A stretch of DNA of 64,000 nt from Zavarzinella sp. (GCA_041399155.1 JAWKTI010000004.1:186001-250000), one strand, 5' to 3'; positions 1-9,046 are shown, counted from the stretch's first letter. Translations and numbers: made by a program. The notes: generated by a model from the letters alone, not told the origin.

Positions 1-1853
1 GACATTGGACCCTTGAAACGCCGTTCGTATTCCCTCACCGCTTCGTCAAGCGATTCCCTAAGCTCTGCATCGTGTCGCGAATCCCTTATCCTTGGATTGC
101 CACCGCTCGCCATCCTCGTAGAGCCTGTGCAGACCACAGAAAGGCCATCAATGTGATCCGCCAAATGCATGACAACGGTCGCCCAATTGGCCATAGACCC
201 GCTTAGGGCATGTTGAGCCGCAATCGAACGCGCTACAGCCTCTCCATCATCTGGGTTCGCTTCCGCGGTGGATTGCACCTCACTGGTCATTTTTTCGAGG
301 CGAGGCAAGCATTCCGCGTAGCCTGCCACCGACTCGGCGATTTTCCCTGTCATATGATTCAAAGAGGCTTGCGCTTCACGCTCCTGAAAGATGCTGAGTT
401 CGTATTTCGATTCGTCGATAAGCTCGCTTGAATCCTGGAGAAACCCCGATCGTAACAAGAGTGACTGTTCCGCCTCGCCGAGTGCCTGCACTTGTTCCGC
501 CTCGCCAAGTCGGAGCGCCATCTCTACCTTTCTTTTCATCGGATCGCTGTCATCGACCTCGTCAAGAAGGTCGCGGGCCGCCGCGACAGCTGCCTCAGCC
601 ATGCCGTTTTCACTGATGGTTCTAAGGGCTTGTGCTGTGACCCCCGCCAGTAGCACGCGGGCTGGAATTGGGAGACCTTTAAGCCGGGCACACTCCTCAG
701 CGATGACTGCTACGATCACCACCTCATAAGGATCTCTAGCTCCTCCGTGTTCAGGCAGGGAAGGCACAACAACAGGCCAATCGTGGCCGACCGCGGAAGC
801 CACCTCCCGGACCGCCTTCAGGGTTGCCCCGAGCGGCGCGAATCCACTGCGAACTTTTTCGGCTTGGTCCGAGACAAACGTCCTCATGTCCAAGGGGAAG
901 TCTTCGGAATCGTCCTGTTGCTGCGAATATGAGACGAGTTCCTTAAGGTTGTATGCGACTCCGAACACCATCATTCGAGGGCCTTCCTGGCCCGGTTGGG
1001 CACGTAGCCAATCATTAACACCGCTGTCACGAAGTAGCTGTTGGAAGCGAACTTCGAGCACTCGGTCCACGGTCTTGTCACGGACCGTCCCCGGTGGGGG
1101 TTGATAGATTAGGAGCGATGGGCCAAATACATAAGCACAAGACAACAAAGACAACGCATCATTATCAGGAGTTGGCTCCTCTACAGCCCAAACACGCAGT
1201 GGTTCGACTAGCTCGCCACTGCAAGCGTTGCAGCGCGAGTTGTTAATTAGGCCCTCGCGAAGGGGTTCCAATAGGGCGGGCTCAGTGACAAGATTAACGA
1301 CGAACGCGCGAACTTCGAGTCGATATTCCCCGCAAGCCGGACATCTCAGGACAAGCATGGACCATCGTGACCCCGGTCTTGGACGGTGAGGCAACAGGCT
1401 GGCGCGCTTTCCAATTAGCCTGCTGACCTCATCGGTCAGGCGCCCTTGGTCGTTCGGCAGAATGTAGGTTGGCCCGCTCGCGGGCACGATTCCTTCCACC
1501 AAATCGAGCGTGAATTGCATAAAAGGAGGCGCATAAAAGGAGGGCTTCCGCTCCGGCTGGATGGAACCCTCCAGGGAAGCTCCAAATCGATTCTGTACCA
1601 GCTGGTTGTAGATTCGATTGTGCAGCACCTCGAAGAAAGCGTAATAGCGCTCTTCCAGGATGTTAGATCTGGGGTCGTCCTGCTGGTAATGCTTTTGGAA
1701 GTAGTTCCGCAATAGTGCGTGGAAGATTGGCGCCCTGAGGACGGGAAGATCGTCAATGGCATGGCCAAGTTCATCGCAATCACGAGCTGAAAAGAAGGCT
1801 TCGTAGCCTTGGTCGATCTCGTCCTCAGTGAACCCATCGAAATGAGTCGGCAT
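1..1853 (-). CDS. CpXC-like zinc-ribbon protein, C-terminus outside window
   Basis: An open minus-strand frame starts at ATG 1853 and runs through the window edge (at least 617 codons), so the C-terminus is missing. It starts 12 bases after the stop of the caspase-like gene, with an AAGGTGG ribosome site between, so the two are probably one operon. Around residues 145-190 it has a zinc-ribbon-like arrangement (a CPAC pair, then a CNAC pair) followed by a conserved-looking beta region; I infer a CpXC-type domain. The remainder is largely alpha-helical and acidic with a Gln/Glu-rich stretch near residues 440-480. No signal peptide or membrane segment is evident. Function unknown; the neighbour suggests a peptidase-linked or conflict-related role. 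Confidence 0.7.
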   Translation of the reverse strand, partial: MPTHFDGFTEDEIDQGYEAFFSARDCDELGHAIDDLPVLRAPIFHALLRNYFQKHYQQDDPRSNILEERYYAFFEVLHNRIYNQLVQNRFGASLEGSIQPERKPSFYAPPFMQFTLDLVEGIVPASGPTYILPNDQGRLTDEVSRLIGKRASLLPHRPRPGSRWSMLVLRCPACGEYRLEVRAFVVNLVTEPALLEPLREGLINNSRCNACSGELVEPLRVWAVEEPTPDNDALSLLSCAYVFGPSLLIYQPPPGTVRDKTVDRVLEVRFQQLLRDSGVNDWLRAQPGQEGPRMMVFGVAYNLKELVSYSQQQDDSEDFPLDMRTFVSDQAEKVRSGFAPLGATLKAVREVASAVGHDWPVVVPSLPEHGGARDPYEVVIVAVIAEECARLKGLPIPARVLLAGVTAQALRTISENGMAEAAVAAARDLLDEVDDSDPMKRKVEMALRLGEAEQVQALGEAEQSLLLRSGFLQDSSELIDESKYELSIFQEREAQASLNHMTGKIAESVAGYAECLPRLEKMTSEVQSTAEANPDDGEAVARSIAAQHALSGSMANWATVVMHLADHIDGLSVVCTGSTRMASGGNPRIRDSRHDAELRESLDEAVREYERRFKGPM

Positions 1854-1865
1854 GGCAACCACCTT

Positions 1866-2452
1866 TCACTTCGCGGCGGGGATTCTGAGTCGGGCGGCAG
1901 GGTCGCCGAAGATCATGTAGTTTTGCGCGTCGCTCCGCGTGATAAACGTGCTCGCCAAAGCGATCTCGAATTCCGGCGTCACCTTGAGCTTGTTCTTGCG
2001 GAGCCGGTCAACTGTCCCTGTCAAAAGCGCATTACAGATGTCGTATCGCTTGCTCATATTCGCCAAAGCCAAACCTGCGGGATTTGTTCGAAGTATTGTC
2101 CGCACCGCCTCGACAAATGGCTCGATTCTCGAATGCCAGCGGTCGAGGATGTGCGGGTTATCCGGATCGGCAAACCCATGCAGCCATGCCGTGTCCAGGT
2201 GCCCGATGAACCCCACGGGCCCGCGGGGATGTGCCAGGAGTGCCTTGGGCAGGGCTGCGATGAAGTCGGAGGAGGCATTTAACCCAGGCCGACCAAGCCA
2301 GTGCATGAAGTCGCTCTCGGCAGGTGTTCCGTAACCGAAACAGGCGAATTGGAACCACAACGAGCCTTCTAGAAATGGTTCGGCTCGGGGCACATCGTCC
2401 GCCGTGAACAGCCATTCATCGTCAGGCTGACGGCCTGATCGCTGACAGCATA
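1866..2452 (-). pseudogene. C-terminal fragment of caspase-like (CHAT/C25) peptidase
   Basis: This is the 3' part of a peptidase gene cut by the IS element at 2453-4083. Removing the IS and one copy of its 9-bp duplication restores one frame with the upstream fragment, giving a protein of about 472 residues. The fragment carries the probable catalytic cysteine in FQFACFGYGTP, while the catalytic histidine (ASHG) lies in the other fragment. A new ORF beginning inside the IS inverted repeat (2468) could express this part, but without the histidine it should not be an active peptidase. Confidence 0.75.
2444..2452. repeat. Target-site duplication, left copy (GACAGCATA)
   Basis: Nine-base direct repeat touching the left inverted repeat of the IS; the identical nine bases touch the right end at 4084-4092. 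The perfect match indicates a recent transposition. Confidence 0.95.
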
Positions 2453-4083
2453 GAGTGCAACCGGTCATCCGGGCAAGGGTAATAAGTGGGACAGATTGAG
2501 CTGTTTGCGGAACCTGTCTGTTCTTTGGTATTCCTGGTTAGCCAGGTAAATATGAAAATCTCTGGTTCGACCTGCCAGATCAATTGCTCGGGCGTGTAGC
2601 ATTGCCTGGGCCCCTTTCGTTTTCCATCTCATTCCCGTGCGGCACATTCGATCCATCACCAGGTGCCGACAAGCCCCTTCAATCACCCCAGTTGCAATCG
2701 GCAGCCCTTGCTGCAAATAGCTGTCATATCTCATCCGGTGGTAGTTCTTTTCAAAGTAGTTGCAAACCTGATTAATCTTCTTTAACTTTTCTGCTTTCAA
2801 TTCGCTTTTTGTCGCTTTCTGACGGATTCCCGAAACCACACTTTTCACATCTCCCTTCAGGATTCTCAATAGGCGGTCTCGAGCAAACGCTTCCTGATGT
2901 TCACGGTGAGACTCAAACACTTTTGCCGCATCCCACACATAACTGGCAACATGAATGATATCCAGGATATCAATTGTTTCGTATGAATCGAAATTGACAT
3001 CAGATGCTTCCCACAAACTGGTCTGACCATCCATCAGCCGTACCAAAGGCTGACCTGATTGGTGGCGACGTTCGACCTGTTCTGCTGCCCACACCATCGC
3101 GTGGTGCGTGCCTCTGATCAGCACCCCCTCCGCATCACATTGCGACAAAAATCCCGCAACCACTTTGCCCACCGGTTCGGGGCGTTTCTCCTCACGATTC
3201 GAGTTTTCTCGAAATAACGCTGCGACAATCTCTTCAGCCGTTCGAAAATATTCATTCACGGAATATACGGTCGCCAGCGTCGCCATACGCCGATTACCAG
3301 GAAAATACCGTTGATCAAACGCTGGAATCGCCTTCGTCTTGCGAACCATGGGGACTCCTTTGGCATCGGCACTCACCACCAGAATCTTTCCCTCTGCTGT
3401 TGGTGCAGGAATTGGGATCTCATTCAGAAACTGTTCTGCAGATTCACTCAGATTGTGGATATTTCGTTCCAGAGTATCGACCGGACTCTTTTGCAGATAC
3501 AACAAAGAAATCACATCTGATGATTCCTGATACGACATCTTTGTGCTGAGATAATGCATGACCTCGCGAAACCACGGAGAATATGTGTTTGCTGGCATCT
3601 GAATCATGACATCCACAGGATACAAATCAATCTTGCGGCCAAGATCGACGCCATAAACATACTGCTCAAACCGATGCTCACCAAAGATCGTTCGGATGGA
3701 CCGTTGTCGGGGTTCTTCGCTGCGATGAAGCACTTCACCTGTTTCTGTCTGGATCTTTTCTCCCACGTCGCCATCGCCAAGCATTTCCAGGTACAACGAG
3801 ATTGCTGAAGCACCAATTTGAGCAACCGATTGTTGAACATGTTGCTCGAAATCACGAATCGGCATGCATTCCTGTACAGCACGATTGACTTCTGATGCGA
3901 GTCGATCAAATAGGCCAAACAGGAAGTTGGGGTTGATTGAAGAAGATGTGTCTGGGATAATCATTATTGGGTCTCCTGCGATGTTTGGTTGTCAGAACCC
4001 CTGATATCGCAGAAAGACCCATCTTTTTACACCCCAATTTGCTAAATCAGTTACCCAACCCTCCCGAATGACCGGTTGCACTC
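2453..4083 (-). mobile_element. Complete ISKra4-family insertion sequence
   Basis: A 1631-bp element bounded by inverted repeats at 2453-2473 and 4063-4083 that match at 20 of 21 positions (left begins GAGTGCAACCGGTCAT). It is flanked by a 9-bp direct repeat, GACAGCATA. It contains one transposase gene on the minus strand. Length, single ORF and 9-bp duplication fit a subgroup of the ISKra4 family. Because ends, duplication and ORF are all intact, it is likely still mobile. It interrupts a caspase-like peptidase gene. Confidence 0.93.
2465..3964 (-). CDS. ISKra4-family transposase
   Basis: A 499-residue protein filling the IS between its inverted repeats. The start at ATG 3964 has an AGGAG site seven to eight bases upstream. 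Family-typical segments are VVSADAKGVPMVR near residue 200 and, near the C-terminus, GVIEGACRHLVMDRM followed by GMRW. These are known from ISKra4 transposases, which have an acidic-residue catalytic core. The reading frame is uninterrupted and of usual length, so the enzyme is probably functional. It would act on the inverted repeats of its own element. Confidence 0.93.
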   Translation of the reverse strand: MIIPDTSSSINPNFLFGLFDRLASEVNRAVQECMPIRDFEQHVQQSVAQIGASAISLYLEMLGDGDVGEKIQTETGEVLHRSEEPRQRSIRTIFGEHRFEQYVYGVDLGRKIDLYPVDVMIQMPANTYSPWFREVMHYLSTKMSYQESSDVISLLYLQKSPVDTLERNIHNLSESAEQFLNEIPIPAPTAEGKILVVSADAKGVPMVRKTKAIPAFDQRYFPGNRRMATLATVYSVNEYFRTAEEIVAALFRENSNREEKRPEPVGKVVAGFLSQCDAEGVLIRGTHHAMVWAAEQVERRHQSGQPLVRLMDGQTSLWEASDVNFDSYETIDILDIIHVASYVWDAAKVFESHREHQEAFARDRLLRILKGDVKSVVSGIRQKATKSELKAEKLKKINQVCNYFEKNYHRMRYDSYLQQGLPIATGVIEGACRHLVMDRMCRTGMRWKTKGAQAMLHARAIDLAGRTRDFHIYLANQEYQRTDRFRKQLNLSHLLPLPG

Positions 4084-4092
4084 GACAGCATA
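4084..4092. repeat. Target-site duplication, right copy (GACAGCATA)
   Basis: Direct repeat next to the right inverted repeat of the ISKra4 element, identical to 2444-2452. Confidence 0.95.
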
Positions 4093-4924
4093 TCGCTCCC
4101 TGGATAGCCTTCTGGATTTCTGCGGTGGCGTTCGGAGCACCTAGTCCATGGCTTGCCGTGTAGACCAGAGCGGGTCGGGAACGTCGCAAAGCTTCGACCA
4201 GGTTTTGCTTGGTCGCCTCTGAACCCAGAATCGGCTTGGCGTCTAACGACAGCTTGTCTTTGATCTCGTCTGCCAGAGGCTTAGCCATATAGAGGCGACT
4301 GAAGTAGGTTGGGTCCTGTAACCCTCCGTCTGGAGCGAAGACGATTGCCTCTCGGGTGGTGACGGGGGCGTCCTCATTCTCGAGCCGAATGACCTTTTTG
4401 ACGTAGGCCTCGAGGTCTTGGAGAGAATCGAAAGCGACGCGACCGACTGCGGCAGCGCTCTGGAGGAGCGATTGAAACTTGAACGGAATCTGCTCCGGTC
4501 CACCAACCATCAGAACATAATGAGGAGGTCTTCTGCCTCCCAGGCTTGAGTAGTTGTCGAGGAGCCAGAACCACCACTCCTCGGCCGGCTCACCTCGATA
4601 AATGAGAGGCTCCGAAGGATTCGCCATGCGGCGATGGTTAGCCAATGGGCGGAGTATATCTACGATCTGGGAGCGGTCCGGGTCTTGCTCATTTACCAGG
4701 AAGGTCCATCCCGCTGCCCGTGGCTCACCCAAATCGACTGTCGGCACTCGCTCGATCTCATTTCGAAAGGTTGTGCCGGTCGTAGTAATCCTAGTTTGGT
4801 CAGCAATCTCGTCAGCATTGCGCACTAGCGCTTGCAGTATGGTCGCGGCAAACACTCGCTCATCCATGGGAGGGAAGAGCAGCTCGCCAGTTTCGTACTC
4901 GATTCCTAAGCCTTGGATCTGCAT
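4084..4924 (-). pseudogene. N-terminal fragment of caspase-like (CHAT/C25) peptidase
   Basis: This is the 5' part of the interrupted peptidase. The most likely start is ATG 4924 (MQIQGLGIEYETG), seven bases after an AGGAG site; the frame also extends upstream to 4972 without a good ribosome site. The fragment ends in the IS, where read-through adds a short tail and stops at 3992. The segment LVYTASHGLGAP holds the probable catalytic histidine of a caspase/gingipain-type fold, and upstream HYVLMVGGPEQIPF resembles C25-like peptidase cores. The matching cysteine is on the other side of the IS, so the peptidase is inactivated. In bacteria such peptidases commonly act as conflict or programmed-death effectors. 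Confidence 0.75.
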
Positions 4925-5670
4925 CGTGCGTCTCCTGTCTGCTCTCGCAGGCGTGGAGGCCCGTAGTGGCAACCCATGCCAAGGTGACGAGGGCTATGGG
5001 TTTCGAACAATAGCGCCCCAGCGCCCGCTACCCCCATCTTGCAGTATATTGGCCGGCCACCTGCCAGTCAAGTATCCGCTTACCGGCACGGTAGCCGATC
5101 CTTTGGTGTCCGTCCGGAGCAGAGGACGCGTCGTGCAAAGTGGCGAAGTCAAAAACCGTCGTGAGCGGAGGCCCGACACATTGACGCACTTCAGGGGGTG
5201 TCCAACTTAAACTCGGCTCTGTCGGCTGCTATTTGGGTGAAACAGGCGACGGGATTTGAACTCGGCAACATCGTTACTGGCAATAACTTGCAACAAATGC
5301 CCTGTTGTCCTACCGAAATCGCTGGTTGTTTGAAATCGACGACAATTCTCAAAATTAGCCGTAAAGCATTGCTATAAAACAAGAAACGGCTCGCCGCCAA
5401 CTATTGCGGAGAGCCGTTTTAGCGCCAGTCGAGAGTTCAGAGGCCCAGTTGAACTTTTCATTGCCTCCGTCGCCGAGTGGGACGCCCATGTTTCCCACCT
5501 CGTTTTGGCGGCGTGACCAGTCGGCTCTCGCCGCTTAAAAGCTCGACTCACTCTCTATCATCCAAGGCGCTACTTCGCTTGTAGCGCTGCTACTCGTGAT
5601 GTTCCGCCTTCTTGTTTGTTCCGATGGCGTCGTGCCATCGACTGCAAACCTCGAAGGAAAGGAATGTCCG
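4925..5670. other. Intergenic stretch without a supported gene
   Basis: About 750 bases between the peptidase gene and the first accessory gene. Short ORFs here lack ribosome sites and family signs. It holds a strong hairpin at 5384-5420 and a second imperfect inverted repeat near 5478-5505 (GAGTGGGA/TCCCACCTC). A tRNA-like stretch at about 5245-5330 on the minus strand was examined and rejected. This could be a junction between a left segment and the accessory element, but no duplicated attachment site was found. Confidence 0.5.
5384..5420. terminator. Strong hairpin, likely bidirectional terminator
   Basis: Arms AAACGGCTC (5384-5392) and GAGCCGTTT (5411-5419) are perfectly complementary. 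The plus strand ends in TTTT, and the minus strand ends in a TTT-rich stretch. It sits in a gene-free region. Confidence 0.6.
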
Positions 5671-6033
5671 ATGAGCCGTCCCAGAACGGTGACGATCCAA
5701 GAGATCGCTGCCACTCCCATGTCTGATCTCAGGTTTCGTCATTTCGCCAGCCTCAAGGTTGGTGGACGAGATCAGTACACGCCTCTGAAAATTGCTCAAC
5801 TCAAACTACTCGTCGCTGACACCGATATTGTAGATGCCGCCCTCGACCACGACGAGAAAGCTGTCGCATCCTGTCTGAGATGGATTCTCCGTGGCCTCCC
5901 TATTGAGAAAGCCATCCGAAAGGTGAGAACCGACTTGGAAATTGCAGAGCAAGCCAGATTATCCAGTCTGACTCAGACTTTGAGTTCCAAAATCGAATCT
6001 GACGACCATTACAACCCGGAAGAGCCATCTTGA
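5671..6033 (+). CDS. Hypothetical protein, 120 aa
   Basis: Start at ATG 5671 (MSRPRTVTIQE), chosen because GGAAAGGAA lies just upstream; the longer frame to 5596 has no such site. The protein is soluble and mixed helical, with a central segment (LRWILRGLPIEKAIRKVRTDLE) that looks helical and basic, and an acidic tail. I do not recognise a family. It converges with the XRE gene on the other strand, overlapping its 3' end by 25 bases. Confidence 0.55.
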   Translation: MSRPRTVTIQEIAATPMSDLRFRHFASLKVGGRDQYTPLKIAQLKLLVADTDIVDAALDHDEKAVASCLRWILRGLPIEKAIRKVRTDLEIAEQARLSSLTQTLSSKIESDDHYNPEEPS

Positions 6034-6608
6034 CTCTCTGTCATCTTCTCATGGTGACGACTGCGATGCTTCCAGATCAGGGCGTCAACTTCGTCCACTA
6101 GCGATCTTGCGCTTTCTTCCGGTAGCCAGACACAAACGTCCTCGACTCGGAAGGCTGCGTTTCGAGCCATTGCAAGATGCTCGACGCTGACTTTCTTCTT
6201 AGGGCGTCTCCACCGAACTGATCGGCGAATCTCTTCTGCGGTTTCTCCCAACCTGAGCCGTTCTCCAAACTCCACCACCTTGTCGAAATCAAGGTCGGGA
6301 TGACCGCAGTAAACTTGCCAGTCGCCATGCGCTCGGAACGATTCGATCTCGCTCGCTACTTCGTGGCTCACCCATAGGTAAACGGGTCGTCGAACGTCAA
6401 AGTAAACGGCAACTTTCGACAACTCCTCCCATGATCGGCTGTCAGGCCGAGTGATCCCACGGCTGCACCAACGGCGGAACTTGTCGTAATCGATTCCGGT
6501 CGCCTGAGCCACTGCTTTGATCGACAAGCCCTTCGATTTCACAAGCTCTGTGAGCCGCTCTTGGAAACATTGTGCGGCAGACCTGAATTGCGTCTCGGAT
6601 GGCGGCAT
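6009..6608 (-). CDS. XRE-type helix-turn-helix protein
   Basis: A 199-residue protein with an N-terminal helix-turn-helix at about residues 18-60 (ERLTELVKSKGLSIKAVAQATGIDYDKF, then a recognition helix RRWCSRGITRPD), typical of Cro/CI-like DNA-binding domains. The rest is a helical domain with a basic patch RRPKKKVS near residue 140 and no known enzymatic motif. It is probably a transcription regulator of the adjacent accessory genes. No clear operator was found, so the target is unknown. Confidence 0.7.
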   Translation of the reverse strand: MPPSETQFRSAAQCFQERLTELVKSKGLSIKAVAQATGIDYDKFRRWCSRGITRPDSRSWEELSKVAVYFDVRRPVYLWVSHEVASEIESFRAHGDWQVYCGHPDLDFDKVVEFGERLRLGETAEEIRRSVRWRRPKKKVSVEHLAMARNAAFRVEDVCVWLPEESARSLVDEVDALIWKHRSRHHEKMTESQDGSSGL

Positions 6609-6828
6609 TTTCGTGCTTTCGGATCGAATGTGACATCCTTTGTGTTATCTGTGATTTTCGCACGCCGCCGTAACTATCGCAATGGTAATGCCATGTGATT
6701 TATGGGTGGCGTCAATTTTCCGGTTTTGGACACCCCTTAGCCGAGGGCCGAAAGAGCGGCCAAGACACGTCACAGAAAGGAGGGAAATGACCGCCTGAAT
6801 CGCAGGCCACCGCTCCAACATCGAAAGT

Positions 6829-6849
6829 CCCGACGACAGCATCGTCGGG
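6829..6849 (+). promoter_or_regulatory. Hairpin in the leader of the 6890 gene
   Basis: CCCGACGA (6829-6836) and TCGTCGGG (6842-6849) form a perfect 8-bp stem with a 5-base loop, about 40 bases before the start codon. There is no T-run after it, so a leader structure is more likely than a terminator. Confidence 0.4.
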
Positions 6850-6889
6850 GGCAGCACACAAGATTCCTCAATCTAAGGTGACCCATGAC

Positions 6890-7282
6890 ATGACATCGAA
6901 ACAATTCCCCCAAGACTTGACATTCGCAGGCGAGCAAATCCATTCGGCTTTCTGGTCTTGGCATGAAAACGGATACATCAACACGCTTGGCGATCTGCTG
7001 CGAAAGCTGCGATTGGTCGAATACGACATGGGCCGTTTCGACGGAGACGCACTCATCATCGATCACTGGCAAGACCTTCGGGTTGGCATCGACTACGTCG
7101 AGTTGTTCGGCAACCCCAATGACCACGACGACGAGCTTCCGCTCACTTTCGAGTACCGTCTTGAAAATGTTGATGAGGACATCATGCACGTCGAGGAACT
7201 GATTGAAGGTCTCGGCGAGTCCTTCATGTTTGACGACCTACCGAAGCCAAAGTGTATGACAGCGCAACAGACAGTCGCCTGA
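6890..7282 (+). CDS. Hypothetical acidic protein, 130 aa
   Basis: Start at ATG 6890 with AAGGTG about nine bases upstream; an in-frame GTG at 6878 is an alternative. The protein has many Asp, Glu, Trp and Tyr residues (for example DGDALIIDHWQDLRVGIDY). It has no membrane segment or signal peptide and no recognised family. A clear terminator follows at 7311-7338, so it ends its own transcript. The style matches the small acidic proteins near 42-49 kb. Confidence 0.55.
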   Translation: MTSKQFPQDLTFAGEQIHSAFWSWHENGYINTLGDLLRKLRLVEYDMGRFDGDALIIDHWQDLRVGIDYVELFGNPNDHDDELPLTFEYRLENVDEDIMHVEELIEGLGESFMFDDLPKPKCMTAQQTVA

Positions 7283-7310
7283 CGATCAGGCTCGCATTTC
7301 AACTCTTGTG

Positions 7311-7338
7311 AACCCGGCGATTCCATGCCGGGTTTTTT
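7311..7338 (+). terminator. Rho-independent terminator
   Basis: AACCCGGC (7311-7318) pairs with GCCGGGTT (7327-7334) and continues into a T-run, directly downstream of the 6890-7282 gene. Confidence 0.85.
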
Positions 7339-7428
7339 AATGCCCATACCCAACCGTTGAGAGAAGCCCAATTCGCAATTGCGCATCGGGCGACGCTCCC
7401 GATATGTCCCAATCAAGGAGACTATGAC

Positions 7429-7881
7429 ATGAAAAGCCGAAAACCCGAGATCGCCCCCGCCGAATACTACGAGTTCATCATCGACCTGCTGTCGTGCAAC
7501 GACGGCGTGCTGCCTATGACCGAGGTGTTCGACGCCATCAAACGCCAGTACGGACGGAACTTCTCGACCGCTGATAAGCGGCTCATGAACCTGCCAAACG
7601 GCAGCCAGCGACCGAAGTGGAAGAACAATGTGGATTGGGCCAAAGCGACTGGTGCAAAACAAGGCGTGCTGGCCACAGTCACTCACAAAAAACAAAAGTG
7701 GCTCGTCCTGCTCGACGAAGCGGACGACTTCTGGGTGGAGAAAGCAGCAAAGAAGAAGCCCAAGCGATCCTTCCAGAAGAAGTGTCGTATGTGCAGTCAT
7801 CGGAATCCATTGAGGAACGAAGTGTGTGCCAAATGCGGTCACGAGTTTCCTCCAACGCCTGAGAAGCGACGACTGATCTGA
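7429..7881 (+). CDS. Zinc-ribbon protein with N-terminal winged-helix-like region
   Basis: A 150-residue protein; ATG 7429 follows AAGGAGACTATGAC, whereas the longer frame from 7357 lacks a ribosome site. The N-terminus (YYEFIIDLLSCNDGVLPMTEVFDAI) resembles winged-helix/HARE-HTH regions used for DNA binding. The C-terminus has a CxxC...CxxC zinc ribbon (Cys119, 122, 133, 136) of the small RanBP2/rubredoxin type after a Lys-rich linker. I infer a nucleic-acid-binding role; the family is not recognised with certainty. The DUF5131 gene follows after about 50 bases, so the pair may be co-transcribed. Confidence 0.6.
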   Translation: MKSRKPEIAPAEYYEFIIDLLSCNDGVLPMTEVFDAIKRQYGRNFSTADKRLMNLPNGSQRPKWKNNVDWAKATGAKQGVLATVTHKKQKWLVLLDEADDFWVEKAAKKKPKRSFQKKCRMCSHRNPLRNEVCAKCGHEFPPTPEKRRLI

Positions 7882-7930
7882 TGTCTCACTCCAACTCTTG
7901 AATTCCCATCTTCCGCAAAGGAGATCACAC

Positions 7931-8767
7931 ATGAGTAAGAACACGAAAATCCAATGGTGCGACAGCACCATCAATCCGACGATGGGCTGTGACGGCTGCG
8001 AACTTTGGGACACAAACAGAAAGTCCTGCTACGCCGGAATTCTTCACATGCGATTCGGTGGTGCGACCAAGGGATACGCACCGAGCTTCGAGGATGTAAC
8101 GCTCTTCCCCGGTCGCATGGCTGAGGCCGCCCGTTGGTCTGACCTGCGAGGAAAGGATCGACCTGACAAACCGTGGCTGAACGGTCTGCCTCGGCTGATC
8201 TTCGTCAGTGACATGTCAGATGCGCTCTCGAAGGTCGTGACGTTCGATTACCTGATGGACGAAGTGATCGCCAACGTCAGCAGTGAGGCGGGACGACGAC
8301 ACCACTGGCTCTGGCTGACCAAACGACCTAAACGGATGGCCGAGTTCTCGGCGTGGCTTAGGGATCGTGGCGTCGAGTGGCCCAGCAACGTTTGGGCTGG
8401 CACGAGCATCACCAACCAGAAGACGACCAGCGGTATCAAGCATTTACTCGGCGTTGGCGATGAGGGCACGATCCGTTTTCTTTCCGTCGAACCGCAGGTC
8501 GAGGAGATCGACTTCGAACAGTGGTTGCGGCAGGTGGACTGGCTCATTCACGGCGGCGAATCCGGCCACGGCGCACGGTCATTCGACATCCGGTGGGCCA
8601 CGAATCTGATCGAGCAGTGTCGTCGCCACGATATTGCCTACTTCCTAAAGCAGTTGGGCAGTCACGTCGTCGATGGGGCAAACCGGCTCGGCTTGAAGAA
8701 CAACCACGCAGGCGATTGGAAGGAATGGCCCAAGAGCGTGCGTGTGCGGGAGATGCCGAAGGTCTGA
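7931..8767 (+). CDS. DUF5131 (phage Gp37/Gp68-like) protein
   Basis: A 278-residue protein starting at ATG 7931 after an AAAGGAGATC site. The N-terminus, IQWCDSTINPTMGC followed by further cysteines (Cys10, 20, 23, 33), and later segments FVSDMSDAL, LWLTKRPKRM and GGESGHGAR are characteristic of the DUF5131/Gp37-Gp68 family found in phages, plasmids and hosts. The cysteine-rich start suggests a metal or Fe-S centre; the biochemical role is unknown, and links to radical-SAM-like repair enzymes have been proposed only by fold similarity. A terminator lies at 8803-8846. Confidence 0.88.
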   Translation: MSKNTKIQWCDSTINPTMGCDGCELWDTNRKSCYAGILHMRFGGATKGYAPSFEDVTLFPGRMAEAARWSDLRGKDRPDKPWLNGLPRLIFVSDMSDALSKVVTFDYLMDEVIANVSSEAGRRHHWLWLTKRPKRMAEFSAWLRDRGVEWPSNVWAGTSITNQKTTSGIKHLLGVGDEGTIRFLSVEPQVEEIDFEQWLRQVDWLIHGGESGHGARSFDIRWATNLIEQCRRHDIAYFLKQLGSHVVDGANRLGLKNNHAGDWKEWPKSVRVREMPKV

Positions 8768-8802
8768 CTATATCGTGCAACGACGCTCAGAACCGCCAAC
8801 TT

Positions 8803-8846
8803 CAGCCATTACAACATTAACAGTTTTTGTAATGGCTGTGTTTTTT
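8803..8846 (+). terminator. Rho-independent terminator
   Basis: CAGCCATTACAA (8803-8814) pairs with TTGTAATGGCTG (8827-8838), followed by TGTTTTTT. It ends the transcript of the DUF5131 gene. Confidence 0.88.
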
Positions 8847-8983
8847 GCATTCTTCAATCGCTTTTTTCTTAATTCGCATCTTCCTAGTCCACAGTCAGTT
8901 ACAGCGACTCGTGATTTGATTTGCTTTACAAGCCCAAAAATGCCGCCGTACTAATACTCGTGAACAATGACATCTTCCCGAGT

Positions 8984-9024
8984 CCGATTTCCACATTCCA
9001 GTTTCCAGAAAAGCTGGAAATCGG
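8984..9024 (+). promoter_or_regulatory. Inverted repeat before the AAA ATPase gene
   Basis: CCGATTTCCA (8984-8993) and TGGAAATCGG (9015-9024) are perfect inverted repeats 21 bases apart. Nested TTTCCAG/CTGGAAA repeats lie between them, and the set ends 22 bases before the start codon. It could be an operator or a leader hairpin controlling the ATPase. Confidence 0.5.
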
Positions 9025-9046
9025 AATTCAACGAAAGGAGAACTAC

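Noticed and set aside
5245..5330. A stretch that looks like a tRNA T-arm on the minus strand (GAGTTCAAATCCCG)
   Set aside because: The arm pairs poorly (two mismatches in the T-stem), and I could not fold a full acceptor and anticodon arm around it. No tRNA is called.
6727..6740. GGACACCCCTTAG, a near-match to the 15-copy motif
   Set aside because: The core reads GGACACC, not GGCACC, and the next gene start is about 150 bases away, outside the normal spacing.
7093..8013. A 306-codon minus-strand frame
   Set aside because: It lies opposite the well-supported 6890, 7429 and 7931 genes, has no ribosome site and no family signs.
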